64,000 nt of DNA from Balanoglossus misakiensis (taxonomy: Eukaryota; Hemichordata), in assembly GCA_040954595.2 (NCBI GenBank), contig CM082577.2, positions 16,244,001-16,308,000 of the forward strand. The letters run 5' to 3'. Positions 45,579 through 57,779 of the stretch are shown here, piece after piece; position 1 is the first letter of the stretch; every line of letters begins with the position of its first letter. Below the pieces are notes generated by a model. The model saw nothing but the letters and a program-made list of their open reading frames with translations. It was not told the DNA's origin and did no database searches. A program made the translations under genes and the position numbers.

Positions 45579-47414
45579 TTAAAACTTTGTTTTTTTTATG
45601 AGCTTCTCTTCATCATTTAATTTGGTTTGAATAACTCTTCTCACTTCCTTTTCTTCTGCTTTAAAACGCGTAGTTACATGACCTTAAACAAAAGACATTT
45701 AAAAAAAAAATTGATGATGATGATGATGATCAGCTTCAATGTAAACATTTATGGTCATAAAACACTCCAAAGGTGCAATATTTCGGACAATCTACAGCAC
45801 TCCACAATACATTAGTTTACACACACATTCTCTCTGATTTGTATCTTTGAGGTTGGCTTTCTAAAAACTTTATGTGAATAACCTTATTATTATACACCTG
45901 GAGTACTTGATGAACGATAAAGGATAAATTGGCACTGCTTTGGACCAGTGGTCAACCTCCATGTTTACAAATCAGAATGAATCATGGGATATTTAATGTT
46001 CTGTGCACTCTTTGATTTCATTTCATGCAGGTCCACATAAATTTATAATGATGTGAATTACTGGTATTCTTAAAGGCCCCATTAATATATCTGGAAGATA
46101 ATTCATTAAAGGGACTAAGTCTCTCTCTCGCTGCCCTTTTGCCATTAGTTATGTTTGATACAAGATACCATTTGTGTTATTCTACATGTGGGTATATAGT
46201 GAATCAACGTTCAACGTACCACACACACCTTCCATCCCGCTTGTATGATATGAGAGTAAAAACTCGCCCAAAATGAATAAATCATTAAATGGTAGAGAAC
46301 GATTGTTCATTTTGGTGAGATTTTTACTCTTGTGTGTACAAGTGGGATGGAAGTTGTGTGTGGTCGACCGTTGATTCACTATATACCCACATGCAGAATA
46401 ACATAAACAGAGTCTTTTATCAAACATAATTAATGGCAGCGAGAGAGAGACTTTGTCCCTTTAATCAAAACTATCTCTCACAATAAAGGTAAGACAGCAA
46501 ATTTTGACCTACTGATTATTGCCTGGACTCTATCATCTGGGAGCTTTGGCTTGGCGACTTTCCCCATGTGAGCATTTGACTGTTTCCCAGTCAGTGATGA
46601 TGTTGCCATCATAGCCCGGCTGAACAAGGCTGACATTAAATCTCTTGTGTAGGTCTTAAAGTTTGTACCATTGCATTTTCTTAATGCGGCCACATCAATC
46701 AGAATGTTTCCTCCAAGCTTCACCTGAACAACAAAAAGACATTTTTAATTGGCTATGATGACTTGCCTAATTGTTTGTCACATAGATTTGGGTGTACATG
46801 TATTAGTTTTAAAGTTTTAGGGTAAAAATGATGTTATTTATCTAAGATTGAGTTTTCAAATGTGCCAAAAATATACACACGTATTTTCTGAAATTGTACC
46901 TTTGGTGGAGATCTTTCATCTTTCTCTGGTGGCTTGCTGCTAGTAGTCTGTCTTGGATTTTCTTCATTTGGGTCAACGATGTTGTGTGTGTCCTCACTTC
47001 TCTTGCTGTTTAGGAAGTCTTTTAGTTTTTCGGTTACAGCAGGAAGATCTGTTGGAAAATTTAAGACTGTTGGTGATTGTGTCAATATTTTTATATTGTG
47101 CAACAATTACCACTATATCTTGTTCTATTTACTAAAACCTGCTTAAGTACCAAGTACTGAGCTTCGCAACAAAGTGGATATGCTTGTAAAGTGCCAAGCG
47201 TACTGTATCCTTCCTGCAGCTCTCACCAATTCTAGGCTAATTCTAGTCTGGTGTTTGACTTGAATTTAGTTTTGAAGTCAGATCACTTACACTCTAGGGT
47301 TGTTATAACCTTCCTCAGTGCCTTGTTTTCCAATTCAAGTTCCTTTATTTTCTTTTTCAGTGAGTTTCTGTCATCACCATCATCACTATGATCATCATCT
47401 TCATCAATTAACAT
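45579..47414 (-). CDS. BEN-domain protein gene, four exons
   Basis: Exons on the minus strand are 47417-47291, 47048-46900, 46723-46513 and 45682-45579, with GT-AG ends and matching phases. From the ATG at 47,414 they give 195 residues: an acidic start (MLIDEDDDHSDDGDD), a short coiled coil (LKKKIKELELENKALRKV), a polar linker, then a BEN domain. The domain spans VKLGGNILIDVAAL, FKTYTRDLMSALFSRAMMA, SSLTGKQ and VQAIIS|HVTTRFKAEEKEVRRVI. BEN domains bind DNA or proteins in chromatin factors and some viruses. The TIR-encoded exon 1 (47,901-47,871) ends in phase 1 and cannot join the 47,417 acceptor directly, so an extra exon or 5' non-coding use is needed. A MITE lies in the last intron. Confidence 0.75.
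46106..46464. repeat. TIR MITE, family A copy 2
   Basis: The ends ATTAAAGGGACTAAGTCTCT and AGAGACTTTGTCCCTTTAAT are inverted copies and pairing extends inward for more than 100 bases (TATATAGTGAATCAACG with GTTGATTCACTATATA). It is related to 25,548-25,798. It is inserted in the last intron of the BEN gene. Confidence 0.85.
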
Positions 47415-47807
47415 AGGCTGAAACCAAAGAAAATTTTAAAGCAATAATGTTCATAAAAATAGCAATGTGCAATGCACATGTACATGGTGGGCAGCTTTCA
47501 TATACATGCCTTTACGCTGTATTGACAAAAGTTCAATGCCTTATTCTGTCTCTCATTCAAAAGGAAACTCAAAATACATTACTTCCCATAAGCCATCATC
47601 AATTATGCCTGCCTAACTCAAATGGTACATGTATAGGTATTTGCTAGGGATCGTAATTGTAAAACGTGTACGACAACTACACATTGTATATCAGTGTACA
47701 TGTACTAAGAGCTGCCCGGTAAAAGAGCTGGGACGCAGATTTCTCTGTAATTCCGAAACACTGAACCGTGAAAGTTTACAAAGCTAAGCATCATGGCCAG
47801 TTACACT

Positions 47808-48096
47808 GTACGCGATATATTTTGTGACAAAAATCGTCATAAATATGTAGAAATCACATAAAATACTCACCATCGCCGATCTTTCCACTGTGGTCGGCCA
47901 TCTTGTTTGTGCCCGCAATGCTGGAAATTGCATGAAACCACTTTCTGAACGCCGGGATCTGGGTCTGAATTACGGGACCTGAGTTCTGAATTATAGATTT
48001 GGGCTTCCGAATGACGGGAAAATAGTTCTGAACTACGGGTTTGGGAGCAAGACTACCGATTTCTTTCTCTGAACTACGATTTCTTAGGCACCCCTG
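47808..48096 (-). repeat. Right terminal inverted repeat with promoter-exon
   Basis: This arm mirrors the left TIR. Read inward on the minus strand it has the same TTCAGA array and then ATG at 47,901 (MADHSGKIGD) with donor GATG|GTGAGT at 47,871. The AAGATGGCCGAC context around the ATG resembles a YY1-type initiator. This arm faces the BEN and transposase genes and is probably their promoter; the left arm would drive transcription against them. Confidence 0.85.
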
Positions 48097-48168
48097 CACA
48101 AGTTTTCTAATAACATGTTTGTACCACGATTCCTTCATTAGGTCAAACAGCAACAACACCAACCAACA

Positions 48169-48611
48169 GTGACACTGAACAATATGACATCCAGGTTAAC
48201 AAGTGTACCACCATCAATGCAGCTCGTTTGCTGGTTTTTTGCGAATAAATGAAATAATTAGTGTCAAATTGAATGATATTACAATAGCAAATTCCCATAT
48301 GGAAATCAATGTTCGCAAGTGTAAGAATGACCAGTTTAGTATGGTCACTTGGCGTATAATGGGTTTCATCTGTTTTCACCTGGAACTACTAACTAGCTTT
48401 TCCACTGGTATTGTGGGGTATACGACAACCACCGTATGCTATCGGATTTATTGTGTTTTGTCTTAATTTCTTAGTATGATCTAGTTTAGTATTCATTGGA
48501 TAATTATATGCGTTTCGAAGATTAGCATATATCAATAGCAATTACTATATCTATTCATAACGTACGTTCAGTGACACTGAACAATATGGCATCCAGGTTA
48601 ATAGGCGTACC
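48169..48611 (+). repeat. Direct duplication of a gene 5' end
   Basis: GTGACACTGAACAATATG followed by CATCCAGGTTAA is present at 48,169-48,209 and again at 48,571-48,611, where it begins the OB-fold gene. The first copy is beside the transposon's right end and has no long frame after it. Confidence 0.65.
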
Positions 48612-51600
48612 AGCATCGAACCAGTTCAAAAATCAACAATTCAATTCAATTACGAACAACATCCATCCCTCCAAGAGATCAAGGACTCTCTCCGTCCAAG
48701 AACAGGCAGTAAGTATACACCCAATGACATCACACAATCCCCTCAAAGCCACATCTCAACTACTGTGGAATATCTAATACTTTTCTTTTTCCAATACTAA
48801 TTGTCAACACCTTTGCAACAAAATAACAACTCTGACTTTGCACTAAAATTTTATTTCGCCTGACAACCCAGTCCAACATCATATCAACAACACCTATTGC
48901 TACGGTTTCCCCCTCTACAACAAACAGTTTTAGAAGTGGCATCTTCTGTGTCATAGATGGCACTTATCTAGAGTGTCCCACTTTACGCCAGACCCTAGGG
49001 ATGGATTTTCATTGCTTTTTGTCCTCGTATTTAAAGTCAACCTGGCTGAATAATAAAAATGATAACCCCGAGTGAACACAAAGTAAGCATGAAAAATGGG
49101 TCGAAAAGTCAGCGTCTCCAAACACAATGAATGTGCTCGTGTCGCCATTTTGGAAATCTTTGGATCGGTCGGTGGATCACTTTTTGTGCTTTTATCGCAA
49201 AAAACAAATACGTATACATCGCAATTCATGAAAAGTCCTGACTTCTGTACATCACCATTTTGTTTCGAGTCCAACCAAAACATCGGAAAAAAATGATTGT
49301 TTTCAACGCTAAATATATATATTTAAAACTTTTGATACGAGCAACAATTCTTAAATCCAAATCCTATTAGGAATATGCCATACAAGATAAATAAATGGTA
49401 TAGACCGAAAGGTTATTACAAGTCAGTGTTGGCAGCCCGCAAGTCTAAAAAACAGCAGCAATTTTACAATGGAGGTTGTTCTGAAGCATCTGACATTCAG
49501 GTAATTACTCAGCTGTATTGTACAGCAGTACATACTGCAAAACCTGTGAGTCCACATACACTATCAAGCAAGACATGGAAATGTTACGACATATACGCAC
49601 AAGCGATAGCGAGTGCGTATATGGAGTTGAACTGGTCAAAATGGAGTGGTATACCATGGCTGGGGATGTTTTAATGCTATTATATTATACCAGTATATTG
49701 AAACTTTGCATAAAACATTTTAAAAAGGCATTTTCTTTGACTATGAGTTTTGCGTGATATATGACTGTGGTATGTGACGAATATATCACAGTCACGTGTC
49801 GTGTCTCGACCAATAAAATAGCGTGATTTACACCATCAATATGCTGGTATAATATAATACCCAATATAATTTGAAGACAATAACTCGAAAACGCCCCGGT
49901 GCCCAGATGGCAAACAAAGTGCATTTTACTCAGTATATGATAGGCTTTTAGAAAAACATTGTCTCAAAAATTCCCCCATAAATTTGACATACTTTTAATG
50001 ACATAACTTCATACCAGCAGTAGGAATTCTTGCAGGTGGCCTAATGTGTCTTCATTACACCACCATAGTGTAGACATTTGGCAGTTGCCCAGTAATATTT
50101 GCTCTTTCAAAAGAGGTTGATACTGGGAAGACTACAAGCCTTAATATCCTATGCCACCTCTTCGGTTCGGCTGAAGGTTACTAGTATATCTGAAGGTGTC
50201 ATGAAATAAGTCCGGAGTATGTGGACACTACCATGTGTTGTTGATGACATGGATTCAGAAAACGGAGTCAAAAAGTTAGCAGTCAGATACTTCAACGGGG
50301 GCACTCAAACAGACTCACATGGAACATACACACCTATTACTACGTTCTTGTGCTCTGCCAACTTTTCGTTGGGTGAAAATGCAAGCCATGTGATTGAGGC
50401 TAATAGTATGATGGATATACATGAGCATGTTATCAACTTCAAATAGTCATGATTTTTTTTTAAATTAGCAAGTTTAATAATAAACAAGTGCCACATTTTA
50501 TCAACCTTCTGTTGCGAGAATACACAACTATTGTTGTGTATATTATGCATGTGCATGGGTATTAAAATCCCCACAAATTGCAATGGCTCAGAATAGGGAA
50601 AAGACAAGTTTTTTATTGAATAACAGTGGGACCTGTTGGGGCATTAATCACCAGATGAGAAGTGACACCAGAATGACAAAGTCAAGATTTGTAATTGTCC
50701 CTCCAGATCTAATATATATTAAGTTTGATCAGGGATCAACAGTTTTGCAAAAGTAATAATAAATACAGGTGAAAAAATACTGTTGATTTACTCTGGAGAA
50801 CATGATGCATATATTTTGGTTAAAGTTGTTCGGGTTTATGTGCCCAGTAAGCCATTTAAAAAGTTTGTTCTGTATTGTTTCTTTACAGATTACAAAAATA
50901 AGTGTTTGCAGCAAGCAAACCTGCTAACTAACTGCATTCTCTTTGGATTTGCATGTTGTAGGTTAGTGTTGGTGTTCTTGTTCTAAGAGGGGGAAAGTTG
51001 ATTACATCTAGGAGTTGCCTGACAGGGTTCACTGTGGTGGTGGAAGTACCTGAAACAGGTTGGTATCTTTATTCATAGTTTTCTTTGGTACAAAAGTAGG
51101 TGTATATAAGCATCATATGCTATCTTTTTTATACAGGCCGATGAACGTTTTAATAATTAATTTCGAAACTACCACACTGACGCTGTCTGAACTTTCATTC
51201 TTACAGCCAATTTGGAAACTATAAAGAAAGCGGTGATAGAGGCGCAACAACAACACAACCAATATTTTGATTCTGAATCTGATTATGTGCTGTTGCATAA
51301 AGATTATTCAGAAGTAAAGCAAGGATTTATTCTGCATGTTTACAAAACAAAAGTGAACTTGTCATACAGCAATCTCACTTTTTATATTTGTGAGTGTGAC
51401 GTGTATGAAGGTAAGCTGATATTGTCTGATTAAGCCAATGAGGAAAAAAACAAGTCTTTGTTTCTCAGTTTTTTGACAAAAAGAACAGGGCCTGCAAGTT
51501 ACACCAATATTTGTTTTCCACTTGCATGTTATTTACAAGATAACCTCATCACACATTTTTAAAATTTATTGGAGGAAAATGTAACGGCAAACAAAGATGT

Positions 51601-54600
51601 AGTTTTCTGCTGAGTTATACACTTAATAATGAAATATGAACACCTCACTCTGAGCATTGAAATTGAAAGGAGACTGAAGAGCAATTTATTTTAAAAAGTA
51701 GCAAAATACAATGCATTTTTGATCACAAATATTCAGATGACCCATACTTGTAGCTTGCATTGTTTGGACAAGGTAAAAGAGATATATATTCATACCCAAT
51801 ATATATATATTGCCTGAATTCATTGTTTTTAGTAATCAGGAAAACTTTCATTTGCATATTTTTTATAGAATATAAGAAGATCATTGGATGCAATGGGGAC
51901 AGAGGAAACGTAAGTGTTGATAATACTTTGTATACTCTTCATTTTAGGGATCATGTCCAATGTTCCACAGACTTACATTTTTTTAAAAAACCTTTGTAAC
52001 CAAATAATGTGAACAAGCCGCGCTTGTAAGCCTTGCCTTGATATTAATTATGCATGCAGAAAATGACGTAAAATTTGCATATGGGCGGCGTAAAGGTCAC
52101 GGGTCACGCATGCGTTTGTTTGTTATTGATTCAATATTTAGTTTTTGATTCTCAGGTACGTACGTCCGTTCATACTGCGTGACAATATGATTGGTCAATG
52201 AGTTTATGACGTATGTTAACTGTCAATTATGCCAGTTGCGTTACCGGTGAATTTCTCAACAATGCCGTGTGAGGGCGCAGAGAGCTATAACAGTCCATTT
52301 TTACTTGACTCAATTTTCACCTTGGTGGTCCCATTGAGTGATTACACAAGAAAAAGTCTACACCGGAGTACATGGCCATATACAGACAGACAGACACACA
52401 CACACACATAGCGAAAGAGATCAATGGGCAAGCACTGACTGGCCCATAAGCTGCCAATGGCATATGTACTGTACATACACTAAATAGAACAGCTGGCCTT
52501 TTTAAAACTTAGACAGTTATGTAATCATTCAGGAATTTGCTGTGTAAATCAATCACACAGGGAACTTCTTGCTTAATTAAAACAATAAATACACACCACT
52601 TTGCAAAGCAATCTGACCAGTAGTTCTTGAGTTACTGAGTTTTGACCAAATTCACATTTTCCAGCTAATTTGCATATTTTTGGCGATGACACCTTCATTT
52701 GAACAAACTCACATCTACAGCCCAGCCTGCATCTGCACACCAAATATCAAGGTGATACACGCAGCGGTTTTCAAGTTTTTGATGTGGACGGACATACAGA
52801 CTATACATCCATCCATCCATCCATACATACATACATACAGACGCAACCGATCCCGTAAGGTCCCATGGTATATACCAATGGGACCTAAAAACTGACTTCA
52901 TGTATTTTATTTATACATGTGTGGTAACATAATATGTAAACTTGGCAGACTGAAACATTTTTTCTTTGAGGCAGATCAATAATATAGACTGACAGTGTTG
53001 TACTTTTTGGATTTGAAGACAGATTTGATCATTTTCATTATATTATGCAACAAATTAACTTTCATTGATCAGTCTCATAAGGTTGTGCATGATGCATGCC
53101 GTATTGAAGAAGTTTAAAGCATTTTAAGCATTTAATGAAACTGTTCAATGTTATTGATGTCATTATATTACCCTGGAGACTGAAAGTGTGTAGTGGATTT
53201 GACTCTGTGTGTTCAACATTATTACTGTGTATAACCATTGATAGATTTATGTTTTTAGCTATTTATCAAATTTGCAAAGACAGTTGTTTAAACTGTTGCT
53301 TTCTCTTTCCCAGGAAAATACAATGTCTATCATTTGTTGTTAATATTTTCTGTTAGGTATCAGCTTCAAATGGACTTCAAACTTTTAAATATCTTAAATA
53401 CCATTTCCTGAACATAACTTCCCAGGCATCTCCATAAATGTGAATGGTATTACTTAAATTCTTGAAGTAATTTTAATAATTACAAAATAAAATTTTAGAA
53501 AACATGGGCAGAGTTCACTTGAGAGATTTCTGGAGAGATTTCTGGAAGTTTTGTACAGATGAGATTTATCTGTTCTTCTTGAGAAAACTAATGATTTTCA
53601 AAACTTTGCCTTGTAGCCTGTCAGAGGAACAACAATGGTGTGTGGAGTTGGCACTGCTTGGTCACAATATCTTCATCACTGGCCCAGCTGGAAGTGGTAA
53701 AAGTTACCTAGTAAAGAAAATATATGATAAAATTACCAGAACTACTTCCAAAAATGTAAAGATTGTGTGTCCTACTGGTGCAGCTTGCAGCATATATGAT
53801 GATCTGCCAGAAAAGTCAAAAACAACAAAATAACAATGATGACTCTTTCCAACAAAGTTTCCTTAAATTCCACACCCACTTTCATTTTCTTTCCTCAAGG
53901 TCACCTTCAAGGCTACAGTAATAACAGAACCCACCTCTGACACCATCACCACCAAGGATGGATCACCTCACCATAACAAAATTCCACCGCGCGGAACACA
54001 CAGCTTCGATGCCAGCGTACTTCTGGGAACACGTCTTATCCAACACAAACATTCGTATGTTTTTTAATGTTTTCTACATCAGTTTGCTAATTTTTTTATT
54101 TCATTTACTTTCAGTTGCCCTTTTTAACACATTCTCAATTAATTAGTTAGTATTTACCAGTACATTTTACTTTGAATTGCATATTTCTCCTTTGCACATC
54201 ATTTTGGTCCCTTAGTTAGTTATTACTCGTCTACTCTCAGCTGTAATGTTTACACTTCCCACAATCTTGCCATTTCTCAGCTAGCCATTTCCAACTCCAT
54301 TGAAACTGAAATTAGATACTACACACCCCTTCATCAACCAATTCTCAGAGAAGGGGAAGCAATGGACTACATAAAAAGTCTTACTGCCAGAAAAAGTCAA
54401 ATCGTGCACTACGAAAACCGTAAACTCTCTAAAGCCCGCGGCCAATTCCTGTGCATCGCCATGGCGTCGCAGTGCCGAAAAGATGTCATCGCCTGTGCAT
54501 TGGCGAGAAAGAAGACAGGAATGGAGCTGCTTGATGAAAACCTTCTACTAGACTCATCTTTCCACACAAGCATCACCAGCGAAGATATCACCCAATCAGC

Positions 54601-56510
54601 TAAGTACTTGACTGTCTTTTTTCTGTTACAGAAATTTGCACTAATGCCTGTTGAAACTGTCAGCGAAGCGAACCAAAGAGACATATGCCTGGTTCCTGGT
54701 TCACCATCTACTCCATCAGGAAGTTTGGATGAGACTGTTTGACCGCCAATACTCAAATTTCCCCCGGGGTGCCGAACACATCATCAAATTTCTAGTTACC
54801 TACGGTTTGGATGAATTCCATGCTACAAAGGTTATGCAGAGCCATTTGATGCCCGCATACTCAACAGCTGGAAATCACCGAAATAGGTAGTATTGTTTCA
54901 TACATTATTCATGACCTGTTTAGGAAGAAAACTAAATGGGAAACTATGTATGTCTCCTCTGTGGCCAAGGCAAAGTGAATTCATGCAAACCTGATTTAAG
55001 TCAGATATGGCATTTCTTCTCTCAATTAATTATCACATTATTGTTAGTTCTTCGCTGTTCTGATTTCTTGGTAGTCAGCAGCTGCTTCTCTACATCCAAC
55101 CAATGAACAATCCAGTATGCAGATGTCAACTTAAAATTATAGGCCTGTTAATTTGGATACCTAAGGATGATCAATTTTAGTTTCCAAACTAAAGATGCCA
55201 ATAAACGATCTCCAAAGTAATTACTTGCAAGAAAACAATTTTAGTTTGGAAACCTAAAGAATTATCTGTTGGATAGCTTATGGGCAGGCTAAATAAATTG
55301 TATATTTTGTTGTGAGATACTCCGAACTTTTTTCCGGGTGATACCTTGTTGGTGAAAAGCGATGGATATATCTCAACAATTTCTAACAGACTTTTATCAT
55401 CCTCTGCAAATAATGATATCTGAAGTGGACATTTTATACAAAAGAAGTGGGTTTCCACTGTTTGAAAAATTCATGTGAGTAGTGTAAAACGTTGTGCAAA
55501 TAGCATCACTTATTTCTTCCATTTATACAATACAACCACGGCTTATCAACTCACCTCAGCTCAAAATTACTGCCATTGATTCATCATTTTGCAGTACCAA
55601 TTTTAGAAAGCAACTGACGCAAACAACAACCACTCTTGAATTATTTCTCCACAACATTTATCACACGTAATTATTAACAATCAATGTTTTGCATTTTATT
55701 TCCACTACAGTATGAATCAGTGACACATACATCGAATTCTACAAAGAGACGTAAACTGACCATAACTGATGGCATAAGAGATGCCGAAGTAAACCTCTGG
55801 GGTGAGAAAACAGCGCTGCCACTGGATGTAGGTGCCACAGTTAAACTAGGCCCATTGGTTATCAACAGATATAAAACATCGTCCACATTAAATACAACAG
55901 CGACAACTGAAGTGGAGGTGAGACATAAAATACTGTTACATCTCGAAATTGAAATCCTATGTGTGACTAAATTCCCTTTTTGACAAATGTTCATAAAAAA
56001 TCCTGCTCTGTGCAAACCTTACCCCCTCCTATTGTCAGTGCTTCTAATGTAACTCTAAATTTCCCCCCAAGGCGTTAGGAGAACCTACTGGTGATGACAT
56101 GATAGATGGGTTGTTGAAGGGAATAGACATAGATAAGTAAGTATTAACTGCAGTACTTTCTTACACCAGACTTCCAATATCCTTGGAAATTACTATCATT
56201 CTGTGCACGTTCAGAAATTCTGTGTTCCCTTCTCTGTGCCCCATTTCCACAATTCAGCAAAATTCCCATAATTCACTTTACATGTAGAATAAACAACCAA
56301 GTTTGGGGTATTTTCTGGTTCCCTGTTCTAGTATGTGAAACAATTTCTCAGTATTCGGTTTCTCAACCCAGCCATTTAATATTAATACACATTAATGTTC
56401 AACAACGAATTATTTGTCAACATTTAACAATAACTTCAAAATGGCTATGTAGAAAAACGAATTACTGACCAATTATTTTGTTTCACAGGGATCAGGAAAA
56501 ACACATTTGA
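48586..56510 (+). CDS. OB-fold (RPA-like) protein gene, seven exons
   Basis: Exons are 48586-48708, 50962-51058, 51207-51410, 51869-51909, 55711-55917, 56072-56136 and 56489-56510. All junctions are GT-AG and all phases agree, giving 252 residues and a stop TGA. The N-terminus (MASRLIGVPASNQFKNQQ) is polar. A middle domain reads VSVGVLVLRGGKLITSRS, GFTVVVEVPET, YVLLHKDYSEVKQGF and LTFYICECDVYE. The C-terminal part reads KRRKLTITDGIRDAEVNLWG, LDVGATVKLG and INRYKTSSTLNTT, the strand pattern of an RPA1-type OB fold that binds single-stranded DNA. AATAAA stands 22 bases after the stop. I do not know a named homologue; it may belong to a DNA transposon. The 3.8-kb intron 4 holds other fragments. 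Confidence 0.65.
48930..49000 (+). other. Segment duplicated at 56.6 kb
   Basis: AGAAGTGGCATCTTCTGTGT, then a block ending CCAGACCCTAGGGATGGA, is matched at 56,585-56,660. Another segment near 49,529-49,600 (CATACTGCAAAACCTG, CTATCAAGCAAGACATGGAA) is matched at 56,668-56,728. Between the two blocks this locus has about 520 extra bases. Confidence 0.6.
52600..52895. repeat. Interspersed repeat, copy 2, with CATC and CATA runs
   Basis: The segment matches 32,330-32,500. It continues into a CATC/CATA microsatellite (52,803-52,840) and a hairpin end where GGTCCCATGGTATA pairs with TACCAATGGGACC (52,859-52,888). Confidence 0.65.
53610..53833 (+). pseudogene. PIF1 helicase fragment
   Basis: After an acceptor-like CTTGTAG the frame encodes LSEEQQWCVELALLGHNIFI, then TGPAGSGKSYLVKK (Walker A) and VKIVCPTGAACSI (motif Ia). 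PIF1-family 5'-3' DNA helicases continue for hundreds of residues with Walker B and further motifs. Here the similarity stops about 65 residues in and the frame ends at TAA. It lies in intron 4 of the OB-fold gene on the same strand. It is a truncated remnant, perhaps from a Helitron or a host PIF1 paralogue. Confidence 0.7.
53950..54890 (+). CDS. Unresolved coding-like segments
   Basis: Three stretches look coding by composition. They are about 53,958-54,053 (MDHLTITKFHRAEHTASMPA, ending at a GTATGT donor), 54,281-54,620 (acceptor TTTCTCAG, then YYTPLHQPILREGEAMDYIK and ENRKLSKARGQFLCIAMASQ) and about 54,665-54,886 (acceptor ACTGTCAG, then KETYAWFLVHHLLHQEVWMR). Phases of the candidate junctions do not all agree, so I could not assemble a protein. 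No family recognised. Confidence 0.3.
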
Positions 56511-56531
56511 TGCATGGAAGAAAATTCTGAA

Positions 56532-56537
56532 AATAAA
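56532..56537 (+). terminator. Poly-A signal of the OB-fold gene
   Basis: AATAAA lies 22 bases after the TGA stop at 56,508-56,510, at a suitable distance for 3'-end formation. Confidence 0.5.
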
Positions 56538-57779
56538 GCCTGTACCATTCACATTCTGTCAACTTTTCCTTTTTATTTTTTCTAGAAGTGGCATCTTCTG
56601 TGTTATAGACGGCAAATACTCAAATACTTACAGTGTCCCACATTATGCCAGACCTTGGGGATGGAGGAGGACATACTGCAAAACCTGCCAGTCAATGTAA
56701 ACTATCAAGCAAGACATGGAAAAGTTACAAAGATTTAGGAAGTAAACTAAACCAAACCAATCTCCAGCTTGCAACTTCCCCGACACTACTATCCTGCAAG
56801 ACAAAGTACCAACACTGATCATCAAGCATTAACATGTACTATCTAAATTCAAGTTGTGAACTTTTAATTTATTCATTACAGAAACATTTCAGTCCTGCAT
56901 TCTGCCATTCACATGCATCTGATCGAGAACTTTGCACAAATTTATTTCTTACTAATTTAAAATGAAAGTTTTCCAAATGGGTGACTCTCAGTCTCTGATA
57001 TATATTAACGTGAAGTCCACGGGTATTTTATCAAAAAATGGGCAAAATATTGAGAAAAACTGACAAATAAACATATGGTCGGCGAGGGCGCTTTCGCAAT
57101 ATTTCCGACAACCTGGATTCATGACACATGCATTATCTAACATAAGGGGAACACGATGACCGATGTTTACTGACCGATGTTTACTTTATCCAAATCCATG
57201 GATGGGGCACACGGATTAAGTCGTTAGCAGGTGCTTTATAGTAAATTCAATAGCTTGTATTCTGGATTAGTTACTGATAAGATAGGTGGAGGTAACACAG
57301 AAAAACAAACAAGCACAAAGACTGTTCATCAAGTAATGTTTATTGGGGGAAAATGCAAGAACTCCGCCATTTATAACTTTCATGTTTGCAGCCCCCTGTG
57401 GTGCATCCATGCAAATTTGATTGTTTATCACATTCATTGTAATATACCAGTGGAGACATGGTAAAGGATTTGACCAATCAAAAAAAACCTTACAAGAGTG
57501 CTGCATAAACCACGTAGTCTTGGTAGGCTGTTCCTGATTTGTGCAATTTTTGACAGCTCAATCTGCATGCCACCAACAACTGTGTTCAGTTTGCTTCACC
57601 TGTTGTTATATCCTTAACACCTTCTTACAATGTCATTTACACTTCTCTCTATTTAGCATATTGCTAAAGGTATTTGCATAACAATAAAACCTTGCCTCTG
57701 ATGTTCAGTTCGCTTTCGTTCTTCCTACTGTCCACACGCCTTTAAATTCTCTCAACAATAATTCGCTAGCTCTAGATAG

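Larger units (their letters stand above)
37455..48096 (-). mobile_element. 10.6-kb TIR transposon with hAT-like transposase and BEN gene
   Basis: The ends CAGGGGT...ACCCCTG are the outer bases of inverted repeats of about 290 bp. The five bases CACAA stand immediately outside both ends (37,450-37,454 and 48,097-48,101) as a target-site duplication. Inside, all on the minus strand, are a BEN-domain gene near the right end and a transposase-like frame near the left end. A LINE (about 40.9-44.7 kb) and a MITE (46.1-46.5 kb) lie within it. The CAGGG terminus fits hAT elements; hAT elements usually make 8-bp duplications, but a hAT5 group with 5 bp is described. The four differences between TIRs imply fairly recent activity, although the transposase is now frameshifted. 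Confidence 0.85.

Noticed and set aside
50219-50446. 75-residue frame containing TPITTFLCSANFSLGENASH
   Set aside because: It faintly recalls a superfamily 3 helicase segment, but no Walker motifs or splice sites support it.
54409-54756. Minus-strand frame of 115 residues at 54.4-54.8 kb
   Set aside because: The plus strand has acceptor signals and better coding composition; the minus frame is a shadow.
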